Positions 53,931 to 63,231 of a stretch of DNA of 64,000 bases are shown here, in pieces. Both the position numbers and the translations under genes were made by a program. Source of the DNA: Rhabdonatronobacter sediminivivens (GTDB lineage: Bacteria > Pseudomonadota > Alphaproteobacteria > Rhodobacterales > Rhodobacteraceae); assembly GCF_013415485.1 (NCBI RefSeq), contig NZ_JACBXS010000005.1, positions 1 through 64,000 on the forward strand. Reading direction: 5' to 3'. The notes under the pieces are model-generated. The model saw nothing but the letters and a program-made list of their open reading frames with translations. It was not told where the DNA came from and did no database searches. Within the stretch, counting starts at the first letter, position 1, and each line of letters opens with the position of its first letter.

Positions 53931-55295
53931 TTATTGCCGGAGCGGCGACCAGGCCGGGTCCGAGGCCGGGCCGGGTGTGGGGATGCGGCGCAGGTTGCGC
54001 CCCGAGATATCGACCGACCACAGCGCCGGATCGCCCCCCGCGGTTTCGCGGGTGAACATGATCACTCGGCCATTGGGCGCCCAGGTCGGGCCTTCGTCAA
54101 GGAACGAGGCCGTGAGCAGGCGCTCCTCGGACCCGTCCGAGCGCATGACGCCGATATGGAACCGGCCCTGATGCGATTTGGTAAAGGCGATCAGGTCGCC
54201 GCGCGGGGACCAGACGGGCGTGCCATAGCGGCCCTGGCCGAAGCTGATGCGCCGCGCCTCGCCGCCATTGGCCGGCATGACGTAAAGCTGCGAGGTGCCC
54301 GAGCGGTCGGATTCAAACACCACCCGGTTGCCATCGGGCGAGAAGCTGGGCGCGGTGGCGATGGAAGGCGCGTTGGTCAGCTGCGTGCGCTGTCCGTTGG
54401 ACAGGTTCAGCCGGAACAGGTCCGTGGTCCCGCCGACCGACAGCGAATAGACCATGCTGCCCCCGTCGGGGGAAAAGCGCGGGGCGAAGGTCATGGTGCC
54501 GGGCTGGTCGCCCACCACCTGCCGGCGCATGTTGCCCATATCCATCAGATAGATGCGCGGCGTGCCGGTTTCATAGCTGGTATAGAGGATACGGTCCCCG
54601 GTGGGCGAAAACCGCGGTGCGATCACCAGCGCGCGCCCGTCGGTCAGGTATTCGACATTGGCGCCGTCCTGATCCATTACCGCCAGCCGCTTCACGCGGT
54701 TTTCGCGCGGGCCGGATTCGGCCACGAACACCACCCGGCTGTCGAAATAGCCGCCCTCGCCGGTGATCCGGCTATAGACCGCGTCCGAGACCTTGTGCGC
54801 CATGCGCCGCCAGGCATCCGTGCTGCCCTGAAACTGCAGACCGTCCCCCATCTGCCGCCCTGATACGATGTCGAACAGCCGGAACTTGACCGACATGCGG
54901 TTGCCCTGCACCGAGACCGCGCCGGTGATCAGCGCCTGGGCGTTGATCGCGCGCCAGTCGGAATATTGCACCGGCGCGTCAAAGCTGGTGATCCGCGCGA
55001 TATGGGCTGAGGCCGGGATCTCGCGGAACAGGCCCGTGTTGCTCAGGTTGGCCGCGATCACGCGGGAGAGCTGGTCGCTGAATTGCTGTCCGGCGCTGTT
55101 TTCGGCCACGAAGGCGGGAACCGCAAAGGGCATGGGTTCGATCACGCCTTCGGTGATCTCGATCCTGAGCGGCCCCGAGGATTGGGCGAAGGCCGCAGCC
55201 GCGCCAAGCATCAGCGCCAGCCCGGCGGTCAGGGCCAGTATCAGCCGCGCCATAACCGGGACCCGGAGGGCAGGGGGCATGGAAATATCTGTCAT
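53931..55295 (-). CDS. tolB: Tol-Pal system protein TolB
   Basis: Periplasmic beta-propeller that connects TolA and Pal. A signal sequence lies at ~1-38, the N-terminal TolB domain at ~40-160, and WD40-like PD40 repeats at ~200-440 ([12 protein letters not shown] and similar). The ATG at 55295 overlaps the tolA stop (ATGA); an internal ATG at residue 15 gives a shorter signal peptide but has no ribosome binding site. Confidence 0.95.
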   Translation of the reverse strand: MTDISMPPALRVPVMARLILALTAGLALMLGAAAAFAQSSGPLRIEITEGVIEPMPFAVPAFVAENSAGQQFSDQLSRVIAANLSNTGLFREIPASAHIARITSFDAPVQYSDWRAINAQALITGAVSVQGNRMSVKFRLFDIVSGRQMGDGLQFQGSTDAWRRMAHKVSDAVYSRITGEGGYFDSRVVFVAESGPRENRVKRLAVMDQDGANVEYLTDGRALVIAPRFSPTGDRILYTSYETGTPRIYLMDMGNMRRQVVGDQPGTMTFAPRFSPDGGSMVYSLSVGGTTDLFRLNLSNGQRTQLTNAPSIATAPSFSPDGNRVVFESDRSGTSQLYVMPANGGEARRISFGQGRYGTPVWSPRGDLIAFTKSHQGRFHIGVMRSDGSEERLLTASFLDEGPTWAPNGRVIMFTRETAGGDPALWSVDISGRNLRRIPTPGPASDPAWSPLRQ

Positions 55296-56494
55296 CGTAT
55301 ACGCATCCCTTCGGGGTTGAACGTGATCTCTATATCACGCCATTGATCGTATTTCTCGGGGGGGAGGCCATATCCGTCACCGGCGCAGCGGATGATTGCC
55401 CGGCGCGCGGCCTCGAACGCCTGTGATGTCGCCGAGTCCGACCCGCCCGAGGCGCTGACCATGCGGATGGTGCCGACCTCGGGCAGGGCGGACGGGGTCA
55501 TGGACAGGCCCACCGTCACCGTGACGCCCATGGCTTCGGTGGACAGCGCGCCCAGGTTCCAGCATTGCTGCACGGCCAGGCGCAGACCGTCGGCTTCGGA
55601 CTGGGTCAGCCCGCCGGTGGCCGGGCGCGCGGGGCCGGTTTCAGTGGCGCCGCCGGTCATCGCCTGAGCCAGGGCATCGGCAATGGCATCGCGGGGGGCC
55701 TCGGGTTCGGGTTCCGGTTCCGGGTCCGGGGTGGCGGCGGGCTGTTGCGCTTGTTGTTGCGGGGCGGGTTGCTCTGGTGCGGCCGCAGGTGGCTGCGGGC
55801 GGGTGGGGCGGCTTTCGGGGCGGGGGCTGACCTGGGGCGCACGGGCAGCCAGGTCCAGCGATTCGGTGTCGGTTTCGGTGGCTTCGGTCACGATTTCGGT
55901 CGTGGCCTCGGGCAGGGCGGTGGCCTCGGCCTCGGGTTCGGTCACATCGGCCTCGCGCTCGGCATCGGGGGTGATCGCCTCGGATTCGGTGATGTCGATA
56001 CGCGCCTCGGGGTCGGGGGCTTCGCTTGGTGTGGGGGCGACACGGTCCACCGGTCGCGGACGTGGGCGGGTAGAGCTGCCGGGCGCAGGCGCGGGCGAAA
56101 GCACCACGCCGGTTTCGGGCGGGGCGGGCGCTTCGGGTTCGGGCTGCGGTTCAGGTTCGGCCTGCGGCTCCGGGGTCGGAGGCGGGGCGGGCTCTGGCGC
56201 GGGTTCTGGCTCAGGCTCAGGCGCGGGTTCTGGCGCGGGCGTGGGTTCGGGGGCGGCGGCCTCGGGCTCGGGCTCGGGGTCCGGCGGGGGTGGGGGCGCC
56301 GGTGCGGGGGCAGGGTCCGGCTCCGGGCTGCGCGCAGGGGCCTGCAGCGCGGCGAATTCCTCGGCGCTGATCAACGAGACATCGGCCACGGGCACGCTCA
56401 GCCCGCTGTCGGGCGCGCGAAACAGATCCCCCACCATCACCCAGAGGATGAGGGCAAGATGCATCGCACCCGAAATCTTCTGTCCCGTATCCAT
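55292..56494 (-). CDS. tolA: Tol-Pal system protein TolA
   Basis: Inner-membrane-anchored bridge to the outer membrane, 400 aa. A short N-terminal helix lies near residues 8-28. A very long Pro/Glu/Ala-rich spacer (~50-270) with many PEPE-type dipeptides replaces the lysine/alanine helix of enterobacteria. The C-terminal TolA/TonB-like domain occupies ~295-400 (two cysteines, QQCWN and IIRCAGDG). It overlaps tolB. Confidence 0.9.
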   Translation of the reverse strand: MDTGQKISGAMHLALILWVMVGDLFRAPDSGLSVPVADVSLISAEEFAALQAPARSPEPDPAPAPAPPPPPDPEPEPEAAAPEPTPAPEPAPEPEPEPAPEPAPPPTPEPQAEPEPQPEPEAPAPPETGVVLSPAPAPGSSTRPRPRPVDRVAPTPSEAPDPEARIDITESEAITPDAEREADVTEPEAEATALPEATTEIVTEATETDTESLDLAARAPQVSPRPESRPTRPQPPAAAPEQPAPQQQAQQPAATPDPEPEPEPEAPRDAIADALAQAMTGGATETGPARPATGGLTQSEADGLRLAVQQCWNLGALSTEAMGVTVTVGLSMTPSALPEVGTIRMVSASGGSDSATSQAFEAARRAIIRCAGDGYGLPPEKYDQWRDIEITFNPEGMRIR

Positions 56495-56509
56495 GTGCTT
56501 TCGCCTGGC

Positions 56510-56974
56510 TCAGTTCTGCCCGTCGAAACGCGGCCCGCCGGTGTCGGTCACCAGCCCGATATTGTTGAACCCGCCCGAATTCAGCGCGCCCATCACCTGG
56601 ACCACGCGCTCATAGGGAATGGTCCCGTCGGCGCGCAGGAAGATCCTGTTGTCGCGGCGTTCGGCGGCCACCGCGCGCAACTGCGCGACCAGATCGCCGC
56701 CCTGAACCTCGGTGGTCATGATCAGCACCCGGCCATCGGCGGTCAGGGTCACCGAAAGCGGCTCTTCCTGTTCCGCGGGCAGCGCGCCCGCCGAAGTGCG
56801 CGGCAACTCCACCGGCACGCCCACGGTCAACATCGGTGCGGCCACCATGAAGATGATCAGCAGCACCAGCATCACATCCACAAAGGGCGTGACGTTGATT
56901 TCCGACATGCGCCCGCCGGTCCCGCGCCGCCGCCGCCCGTTGCCGCTATTGCGCTTGATGACCTGTCCCCCCAT
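56510..56974 (-). CDS. tolR: Tol-Pal system protein TolR
   Basis: ExbD/TolR subunit of the proton-driven motor, 154 aa. One membrane helix (~28-50) contains the essential aspartate in VTPFVDVMLVLLIIFMV. A basic cytoplasmic N-terminus precedes it. The periplasmic domain follows. It starts 3 nt after tolQ ends. Confidence 0.95.
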   Translation of the reverse strand: MGGQVIKRNSGNGRRRRGTGGRMSEINVTPFVDVMLVLLIIFMVAAPMLTVGVPVELPRTSAGALPAEQEEPLSVTLTADGRVLIMTTEVQGGDLVAQLRAVAAERRDNRIFLRADGTIPYERVVQVMGALNSGGFNNIGLVTDTGGPRFDGQN

Positions 56975-56977
56975 CGC

Positions 56978-57676
56978 TCAGGCCGCATCCAGCTGACGTG
57001 ACAGGATGGTGTTGAACTCATCGGCAAAGGCCTCGAAGCCCGAGATGATGACCTCCGAATCCTCGGTCAGCTTGTTGTAGAAGATGGTGGCGGGAATGGC
57101 GGCCAGCAGCCCCAGCCCGGTGGCCAGAAGCGCCTCGGCGATGCCCGGCGCGACCACGGCCAGATTGGTGGATTGCGCCAGCGCGATTTCCTCGAAGGCG
57201 TGCTTGATCCCCCAGACCGTGCCAAAAAGCCCGATGAAGGGCGAGGCCGAGCCGACCGAGGCCAGAAAGGTCAGCCCGCCCTGCAGCTCGCGCGCCTCCC
57301 GCGTGATGGCCACATCCATGGAGCGGTCGATGCGCTGCACCGCGCCGGGGATCAGCGCGCCATCCTGTCGGTGACTTCGCCGCCATTCGGCCATCCCGGC
57401 GGCAAAGACCCGCGCGGGCGGGCTGGCCGGTTCAGGGCCAAGCTGTTCGTAAAGCTCATCCAGCGGTTCACCGGACCAGAAGGCGCCGTCAAAGGCTTCC
57501 GCCTCGGCGCGGGCGCGGCGATAGCGGATCAGCTTCTGGATGATGATCCCCCAGGACCAGAACGAGGCCAGGATCAGGATGATCATCACCAGCTGCACGG
57601 TCAGGGTGGCGCGCGCAAACAGCGCGACCAGCGAAAAGTCGATGTCTTGCGCAGCGGCAAGGGCGGTCTGTTCCAT
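56978..57676 (-). CDS. tolQ: Tol-Pal system protein TolQ
   Basis: Proton-channel subunit of the Tol motor, MotA/ExbB family, 232 aa. Three membrane helices are visible: ~20-42, ~135-155 (GSASPFIGLFGTVWGI) and ~172-195. The start is either GTG at 57688 or ATG at 57676; the ATG is taken. About 110 nt separates it from ybgC, with a possible promoter at 57733-57762. Confidence 0.95.
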   Translation of the reverse strand: MEQTALAAAQDIDFSLVALFARATLTVQLVMIILILASFWSWGIIIQKLIRYRRARAEAEAFDGAFWSGEPLDELYEQLGPEPASPPARVFAAGMAEWRRSHRQDGALIPGAVQRIDRSMDVAITREARELQGGLTFLASVGSASPFIGLFGTVWGIKHAFEEIALAQSTNLAVVAPGIAEALLATGLGLLAAIPATIFYNKLTEDSEVIISGFEAFADEFNTILSRQLDAA

Positions 57677-57732
57677 GGGTCTGCTCACTCAAGATGGGCC
57701 ACCCTTTGCGCGGGCAGCTCTGTTTGGCGGCG

Positions 57733-57762
57733 AATCTACAGGTTTTCGGCCCTCAAAGCCAA
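57733..57762 (-). promoter_or_regulatory. Candidate tolQ promoter
   Basis: On the minus strand TTGGCT (57757-57762) and TAGATT (57733-57738) are 18 bp apart in an AT-richer gap between ybgC and tolQ. Moderate match to sigma-70. Confidence 0.35.
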
Positions 57763-57787
57763 CAGATCGACCGGTGATGCAACAAAT

Positions 57788-58186
57788 TTATCCGTGATCG
57801 ATGCAAAGGGCGCGCAGCGCGGCGGGAAATCGCTGCGCCCGCCCGGCGGTGTTGAGGCACACCAGCACCACCGTCGCATCTAACAGAAGCGCCTCGCCGC
57901 GCAGCACCTGCTGGCGCAGGATCAGCCGCGCAGGGGTCGCGGCCTGCGCCGTGGTGGTGACGTCCAGCAGGTCATCGAAGCGGGCGGGGGCGAGGTAATC
58001 GGCCTCAACCCGCCGCACGGCAAAGACCAGCCCCTGCGACGCCTTCAGAGCCGCCTGATCGATGCCCAGCCCGCGCACCCATTCCGTCCGCGCCCGTTCG
58101 ATGAACTTCAGGTAATTGGCGTAATAGACGATGCCCGCAAGGTCGGTGTCCTCGTAATAGACGCGGATGGGGTGGGTGTGGGGCAT
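57788..58186 (-). CDS. ybgC: Tol-Pal-associated acyl-CoA thioesterase
   Basis: Hot-dog-fold thioesterase of 132 aa. The catalytic aspartate is in YYEDTDLAGIVYYANYL near residue 15, and FIERARTEW follows near residue 28. It is the first gene of the tol-pal cluster, as in many proteobacteria, and is thought to act on phospholipid-related acyl-CoA or ACP substrates. Confidence 0.94.
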   Translation of the reverse strand: MPHTHPIRVYYEDTDLAGIVYYANYLKFIERARTEWVRGLGIDQAALKASQGLVFAVRRVEADYLAPARFDDLLDVTTTAQAATPARLILRQQVLRGEALLLDATVVLVCLNTAGRAQRFPAALRALCIDHG

Positions 58187-58445
58187 GGGGTGGCATCCGT
58201 CCTTGCGCGCGGTTCATCGCTGCGTAGCATTGCCGCGGAGCGGAGGCCATGGGAAGGCGGGGGCGACCCGAAGCGGGCTGAGGGGGATGATGACGTAAGG
58301 AGTCCTGAGCGATCGCTCCCCGGCGCGGAATCAAGGGCGTCAGCCCGCCGCGCCTCGCCGGGCCGCCCCCCGGCACGGCGACTTGGCTGCCACAACTGCA
58401 TAGCCTGGAAGTTTTACGGATCTGGCTGCCATAAAGCACGATAGC
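58187..58445. other. Intergenic region without a recognisable feature
   Basis: Between ybgC and the 44-codon ORF. It contains two short direct TGGCTGCCA repeats (near 58383 and 58424) and an AT-richer patch, but no supported gene, terminator or promoter. Confidence 0.35.
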
Positions 58446-58580
58446 TCACAGCACGGATCGCCGCACCGCGGCCCGACGCAGCGCGGCTTCGCGCCCAATG
58501 ACCAACGGCAGAAAGGTCCCGCAAAGCAGACGCCAGCCCTCCACCTGCACCCAGACGATCGGTCCCGCCCCGCCATCCAT
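58446..58580 (-). CDS. Small ORF coupled to yqgE (hypothetical, 44 aa)
   Basis: An ATG whose first base is the last base of the yqgE stop codon (TGATG) opens a 44-codon frame. The product reads IVWVQVEGWRLLCG in the middle and ends in a basic helix (GREAALRRAAVRRSVL). The codon pattern resembles local genes and the start is tightly coupled, but no family was recognised. Whether it is translated is unproved. Confidence 0.35.
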   Translation of the reverse strand: MDGGAGPIVWVQVEGWRLLCGTFLPLVIGREAALRRAAVRRSVL

Positions 58581-59176
58581 CACGCCCGCCCCGCCGCGCC
58601 CGAAAGCATCACCGGGTCCACGCCAAGGGCGCGCAGGGCGGCCTCCCATTGGGCGGGGGGCGGGGTGTCGAAGACCAGCGCGGCGGTGGCGTCCACGCTC
58701 AGCCAGCCATTGGCCAGCATCTCGGCCTCAAGCTGTCCGGGCGCCCAGCCGGCATAGCCCAGCATCATATGCGCCTGGGCCGGGCCGCGCCCGTGCAGCA
58801 TGTCCTGCAGGATATCCACCGTCCCCGTCATGGCGATATCCGGGGTCACGCGCAGTGTGGCCCCGCCGCAGCTGTAGTCCGGCGAATGCAGCACGAAGCC
58901 CCGCCCGTGTTCCACCGGGCCGCCGAAATGCACCGGGGCGTCGGGGGCATGCTGGTTGCCGTTTTCGGCCAGCAGGTCCAGATGCTCCAGCAGCGCGGGC
59001 AGGCGCAGGTCCGGCAGGGGTTTGTTGAGGATCAGCCCCATGGCGCCGTCCTCGGAATGGGCGCAGATGCAGACCACGCTGCGGGAAAAGCGCATGTCCT
59101 CCATCCCAGGCATGGCGACCAGCAGCTTGCCGGTCAGATCAAGGGGGGCGTCGGCGGGGGGCGTGGTTTCGGTCAT
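58580..59176 (-). CDS. YqgE/AlgH family protein
   Basis: Conserved bacterial protein of unknown biochemical role, 198 aa, normal length. The family core begins LTGKLLVAMPGM near residue 14 and contains GLILNKPL near residue 47, HFGGPVE near 82, and MLGYAGWAPGQLE near 138. The ATG at 59176 is the first in good position; the frame is open far upstream but antisense to the next gene. A small coupled ORF follows. Confidence 0.92.
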   Translation of the reverse strand: MTETTPPADAPLDLTGKLLVAMPGMEDMRFSRSVVCICAHSEDGAMGLILNKPLPDLRLPALLEHLDLLAENGNQHAPDAPVHFGGPVEHGRGFVLHSPDYSCGGATLRVTPDIAMTGTVDILQDMLHGRGPAQAHMMLGYAGWAPGQLEAEMLANGWLSVDATAALVFDTPPPAQWEAALRALGVDPVMLSGAAGRA

Positions 59177-59341
59177 GCGCCAAGGATGCCGCAGCCGCGC
59201 GCCGTTGCCAAGCCACAGTCTTGTGCCGCCACCGGCAGGTTGGCCCGGTGCTGCGCGGGCAGGCGGTGCATGCGTGCCACAGCCGCCAAAGCTATCCGAA
59301 ACGTGACTTCCCTTCCGGGGGCGGTTTCTGATGATGGCCGC

Positions 59342-60190
59342 ATGACGAGTCGGACACACCCCCCGCTGCGCCTGGTGGCGCTTTCCCTGAGTTTTGGCGC
59401 GTGGCTTCTGGCGCTGGTGCTGCCAGCCTGGGCGCAGGGCGTGCGCCCGTCCGAGGTGGTCGAGGCCCAGTTGCGCCCGGGCTGGAGCATGACCGATGGC
59501 ACCCATGTGGCCGCGCTGCATCTGCGCCTGGCCGATGGCTGGATGACCTATTGGCGGGTTCCGGGCGATGGCGGGCTGGCGCTGCGCATGGACTGGTCCG
59601 GGTCCAGCAATATCTCGGGCGTGACAAAGCACTGGCCCAGTCCGCGCACCTTTGTGCGCAACGGGATCACCAATATCGGCTATGAGGACGAACTGGTCCT
59701 GCCGATTGTGCTGACCCCGGGCACGCGCGGGCAGCCCATGCATCTGCGGGCGGATGTCACCCTTGGTGTGTGCCGTGATATCTGCATCCCCGTGGACATG
59801 CAGATTAAGGGCGATTTCGCAGGCGGCGCAGGGGTGCCGGACCCGGTGATCCAGGGCGCCATGACCGCCGGCCCGCGCCCGGCGCGCGACATGGGCCTGT
59901 CGGCGCTGCGGTGCACGCTGGAACCTGACGCCAAGAACCGGATGCGCCTGCGGGTGGAACTGGAGATGCCCCGCATCGGCAGTGATGAGCGCGTGATTCT
60001 GGAACCCGGCAACCCGGCGCTGCGGGTGCGCCATGGGGAAAATGCGCGCGAGGGGGGGCTGCTGCGTGCAGAGGCCCTGGTCCTGGCGCGCGATCGTCAG
60101 CACCCGGTGATGGTGGATCGGTCCTCGCTGCGGGTGACGGTGCTGAGCGATGGCGCCGTGGTCGAACACCGCGGCTGCGATCCCGCCTGA
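59342..60190 (+). CDS. Periplasmic DsbD N-terminal-domain protein
   Basis: A 282-residue exported protein with signal peptide 1-31 (ending AWA). Residues ~35-145 resemble the N-terminal (alpha) domain of DsbD, with the cysteine pair in GVCRDICIPV near residue 143. It lacks the eight-helix membrane domain and the C-terminal thioredoxin domain of full DsbD. It probably receives or gives electrons to thiol partners such as cytochrome c maturation proteins or copper proteins; the partner is not visible here. Confidence 0.82.
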   Translation: MTSRTHPPLRLVALSLSFGAWLLALVLPAWAQGVRPSEVVEAQLRPGWSMTDGTHVAALHLRLADGWMTYWRVPGDGGLALRMDWSGSSNISGVTKHWPSPRTFVRNGITNIGYEDELVLPIVLTPGTRGQPMHLRADVTLGVCRDICIPVDMQIKGDFAGGAGVPDPVIQGAMTAGPRPARDMGLSALRCTLEPDAKNRMRLRVELEMPRIGSDERVILEPGNPALRVRHGENAREGGLLRAEALVLARDRQHPVMVDRSSLRVTVLSDGAVVEHRGCDPA

Positions 60191-60287
60191 GTTCTCTGCG
60201 CAACTGCCTTGGACTTCTGCCTTGGACTTCGGAGGGGGAGTGGGTATCCTGCGAGGCAGTGTAACGTGTAATGACCGGGGTAATGAC

Positions 60288-60665
60288 ATGGCATATGACA
60301 AGGACCCTTCGGTCAACGTGCTGGGCGGCGCGCTGGAGCCCTGTTCGACCGATCCCATGACCGGGTTCTTTCGCAATGGTGCCTGCGATACCTGCGCCGA
60401 AGATCAGGGCAGCCATACGGTCTGCGCCGTGATGACCGCCGAATTTCTGGCCTATTCCAAGTATCTGGGCAATGATCTGTCCACGCCACGGCCGGAACTC
60501 GCCTTTCCGGGGCTCAAGCCCGGCGATCACTGGTGCCTCTGTGCGGCACGGTTCCTGCAGGCCGATCACGAAGGGGTGGCGCCCAGGGTGCGGCTGGAGG
60601 CCACCCACCGGCGCGCGCTGGAGATCGTGCCGCTGGAGCTGCTGAAGGCGCATGTCGTCGAATAG
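60288..60665 (+). CDS. DUF2237 family protein
   Basis: A 125-residue protein with the conserved cysteine-rich pattern of DUF2237: LEPCSTDPMTGFFRNG near residue 14, CDTCAEDQGSHTVCAVM near 33, and GDHWCLCAARF near 80. The cysteines suggest metal binding, but function is unknown. GGGG lies upstream of the ATG. Monocistronic; convergent with mutY. Confidence 0.9.
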   Translation: MAYDKDPSVNVLGGALEPCSTDPMTGFFRNGACDTCAEDQGSHTVCAVMTAEFLAYSKYLGNDLSTPRPELAFPGLKPGDHWCLCAARFLQADHEGVAPRVRLEATHRRALEIVPLELLKAHVVE

Positions 60666-60704
60666 CCCTGTGCGGCGGGGGCGGCGGCGCCCGGGCCGCT
60701 GGCG

Positions 60705-61769
60705 CTAATCCACCAGCGCCGGTCCGGCCAGGGACCAGACCTTGCGCATCACGGTGGGCAGGCCCTGCGGGTCGAACTCCTGGCGGGCGATGAACCCGCC
60801 GCGTTCGGGCTGCGCAGCCGGGGGCACCCGTGCCACCTGAACCTGCAGCCGCAGATGAAAATGCGTGAACGTGTGGCGCACCTCGGCTTCCAGAGTGTGC
60901 CAGTCGGCCTCCAGCGGCGGGGCGGGGCGGGGTGTTTCCTCCCAGGCGCTGCCGGGCCAGCCCAGCATCCCGCCCAGCAGCCCCCGGGCGGGGCGGCGTT
61001 CCAGCAGCAGGGCGCCGTCATGGCGCCGGGCCACATGGACGATCCCGCGGCGCAGGGGTTTGGCGGGTTTGGGCGTCTTGCGCGGCAGGGTCGCGGCAAT
61101 CCCCGAGGCCCGGGCCGCGCAGAACGCCATCACCGGACAGATGCCGCAGGCGGGGCTGCGCGGGGTGCAGATGGTGGCGCCAAGGTCCATCACCGCCTGG
61201 GCGTGGTCCCCGGGGCGCTGCAGCGGGGTCAGCGCGGCGGCCAGTTCCGTCAGCGCGGGCTTGGCGGCGGGCAGCGGCGTTTCCACCGCAAACAGCCGCG
61301 CCATGACCCGTTCGACATTGCCGTCCAGTACCGCTTCGGGGCGGTCAAAGGCGATGGCGGCAATGGCGGCGGCGGTATAGGGGCCGATGCCGGGCAGCCT
61401 CTGCAATTCGGCGCGGGTATCGGGGAAACCGCCGCGCGCGGCCACTTCACGGGCGCATTTCAGCAGGTTGCGCGCCCGGGCGTAATAGCCCAGCCCGGCC
61501 CAGGCGGCCATGACATCGTCATCCGCGGCTGCGGCCAGGGCCTGGACCGTTGGCCAGCGGGCAGTGAAGGCATGGAAATAGCCTTTCACCGCCGCCACGG
61601 TGGTCTGTTGCAGCATCACCTCGGACAGCCAGACGCGATACGGGTCCGGCCGCTGCGCCACGCCGGGGGGCACGCGCCAGGGCAAGGCGCGCGCGTGGCG
61701 ATCATACCACGCCATCAGCCGCCCGGCGATCTGCGCGGGCACGGGGCCTGTGGCAGTGCTGTCACGCAT
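60705..61769 (-). CDS. mutY: Adenine DNA glycosylase
   Basis: Removes adenine mispaired with 8-oxoguanine, 354 aa. The catalytic glutamate lies in SEVMLQQTTV near residue 50, and the helix-hairpin-helix is LPGIGPYTAAAIAAIAF near 125. The 4Fe-4S cluster motif is C-x6-C-x2-C-x5-C (CTPRSPACGICPVMAFC) near residue 200. A C-terminal Nudix-like domain recognises 8-oxoG (~235-350). Divergent from the DciA-like gene. Confidence 0.96.
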   Translation of the reverse strand: MRDSTATGPVPAQIAGRLMAWYDRHARALPWRVPPGVAQRPDPYRVWLSEVMLQQTTVAAVKGYFHAFTARWPTVQALAAAADDDVMAAWAGLGYYARARNLLKCAREVAARGGFPDTRAELQRLPGIGPYTAAAIAAIAFDRPEAVLDGNVERVMARLFAVETPLPAAKPALTELAAALTPLQRPGDHAQAVMDLGATICTPRSPACGICPVMAFCAARASGIAATLPRKTPKPAKPLRRGIVHVARRHDGALLLERRPARGLLGGMLGWPGSAWEETPRPAPPLEADWHTLEAEVRHTFTHFHLRLQVQVARVPPAAQPERGGFIARQEFDPQGLPTVMRKVWSLAGPALVD

Positions 61770-61868
61770 TCTTGAGCCTTTTGTTTCCCTCACGGTGCCG
61801 CGGCCTCTGGCGCCCGGCGGTTCAGCCCTTACAATAACGCCCATGATGACCGCGACCAGACCCTGCGC

Positions 61869-62432
61869 ATGACCGATACCTTCGGCAGCCGGCCGCCAGG
61901 CCCCGGAAAGCGCCCCGTCCGCCGGGGACGCGGGTTCGAACCTGCGGCGGGTCTGTTGCGCACCCCCTTGCGCAAGATCAGCGAATCGCGCGGTTTTGCC
62001 GTCGCCCGCCTGCTGACCCACTGGCCCGAGATCGTCGGCGAAGACACCGCCCGCCTGTGCCGCCCCGTCCGCGTGAGCTACGCGCGCAAGGGGATGGGCG
62101 CCACGCTCAGCCTGCTGGTGCCGGGGGCGCAGGCGCCGCTGGTCGAAATGCAGAAGGACCGCATCCGTGAGCGGGTGAACGCCTGCTACGGGTATAACGC
62201 CATTGCCCGCATCGCCCTGACCCAGACCGCGCCCACCGGTTTTGCCGAAGGGCAGACGCCCTTTGCCCATGCCCCGGGCGCCGGGCAGGCCCCGGAACCC
62301 CAGTTCACTGCGCAACTGCAGGCAAGGGCGCAGGGTGTCGCGGCGGATGTGGGCGATGAAACCCTGCGCAGCGCCCTGGAAAAGCTGGCGCTGAATGTGC
62401 TGGCCGCACGCAATCGATCGAAAGGACACTGA
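61869..62432 (+). CDS. DciA-like DUF721 protein
   Basis: A 187-residue protein. The DUF721/DciA core at ~35-100 (HWPEIVGEDTARLCRPVRV) is found in the ancestral DnaB-helicase loader DciA. The C-terminal half is Ala/Gln-rich and ends in a helix. The start of the next gene lies 1 nt after the stop. A role in replication initiation is inferred from the family. Confidence 0.82.
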   Translation: MTDTFGSRPPGPGKRPVRRGRGFEPAAGLLRTPLRKISESRGFAVARLLTHWPEIVGEDTARLCRPVRVSYARKGMGATLSLLVPGAQAPLVEMQKDRIRERVNACYGYNAIARIALTQTAPTGFAEGQTPFAHAPGAGQAPEPQFTAQLQARAQGVAADVGDETLRSALEKLALNVLAARNRSKGH

Positions 62433-62433
62433 G

Positions 62434-63111
62434 ATGCTGACCAAGATGATCCCCGCCGCTCTGGCCGTTGTTGCGGTTGCAGGTGGCGCCTGGTGGTTCA
62501 CACGCCCTGATCCGCAGGCCGCGGCAACCACCGCGTTGCCCGCCGTGGGCGCCGCCAGCGCCGACACCGGCGCCGCTGACCTGCCCAAGGTCCCCGAGAT
62601 CACCCTGGGCAACCCCGATGCCAGCGTCACGGTGATCGAATATGCCTCGTTCACCTGCCCCCATTGCGCGAATTTCCACCTTGGTCCCTTCCAGCAGATC
62701 AAGGAGAATTTCATCGAGACCGGGCAGATCCAGTTCATCACGCGCGAGGTGTTCTTTGACCGCTATGGCCTTTGGGCGGCCATGGTCGCGCGCTGTGGCG
62801 GCACCGAAAGCTATCATGGCATCGCCGGGCTGATCTATGAGACCCAGCAGGAGTGGACCTCGGGACAGACCGAGGCCGCAATCGCCGAGAACCTCCGCCG
62901 GATCGGTCGCCAGGCCGGGCTCAACAATGATGAGATCAACGCCTGCCTGGGCGACCGGGACATGGCGCTGGCGCTGACCGCCACCTATCAGGCCAATGCC
63001 GAGGCCGACGACATCCGCGCCACCCCGACCTTCATGATCAACGGCCAGCAGTTTTCGAACATGCCCTATTCGGAATTCGAAGCCGTGCTGACCGATCTGC
63101 TGGAGAACTGA
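62434..63111 (+). CDS. DsbA-family thiol-disulfide oxidoreductase
   Basis: Periplasmic thioredoxin-fold protein of 225 aa. A signal anchor lies at ~1-20 and an A/P-rich linker ~25-50. The active site CPHC is near residue 74 (YASFTCPHCANFH), and the cis-proline loop is ATPTFMING near 193. An inserted helical domain spans ~95-175. AAGGA lies 7 nt before the ATG. It is one base from the DciA-like gene and may be coupled to it. Confidence 0.9.
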   Translation: MLTKMIPAALAVVAVAGGAWWFTRPDPQAAATTALPAVGAASADTGAADLPKVPEITLGNPDASVTVIEYASFTCPHCANFHLGPFQQIKENFIETGQIQFITREVFFDRYGLWAAMVARCGGTESYHGIAGLIYETQQEWTSGQTEAAIAENLRRIGRQAGLNNDEINACLGDRDMALALTATYQANAEADDIRATPTFMINGQQFSNMPYSEFEAVLTDLLEN

Positions 63112-63231
63112 CACCGGGGGTGGCTTCGCTCTGCGTGTATCAATGCGTTAACGAGTTGTGCGTAATCCTGTGGTCTGATCCTTCGACGGTCGGGGTTCTG
63201 CCCGGTCGGCATCGCTGTGGGCCATCGCTCT

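Noticed and set aside
58649-59341. N-terminal extension of the DsbD-domain gene across yqgE
   Set aside because: It is antisense to yqgE; the signal peptide begins at the ATG at 59342.
61770-62741. Upstream extension of the mutY frame
   Set aside because: It runs antisense through the DciA-like and DsbA-like genes; MutY homology begins at the ATG at 61769.
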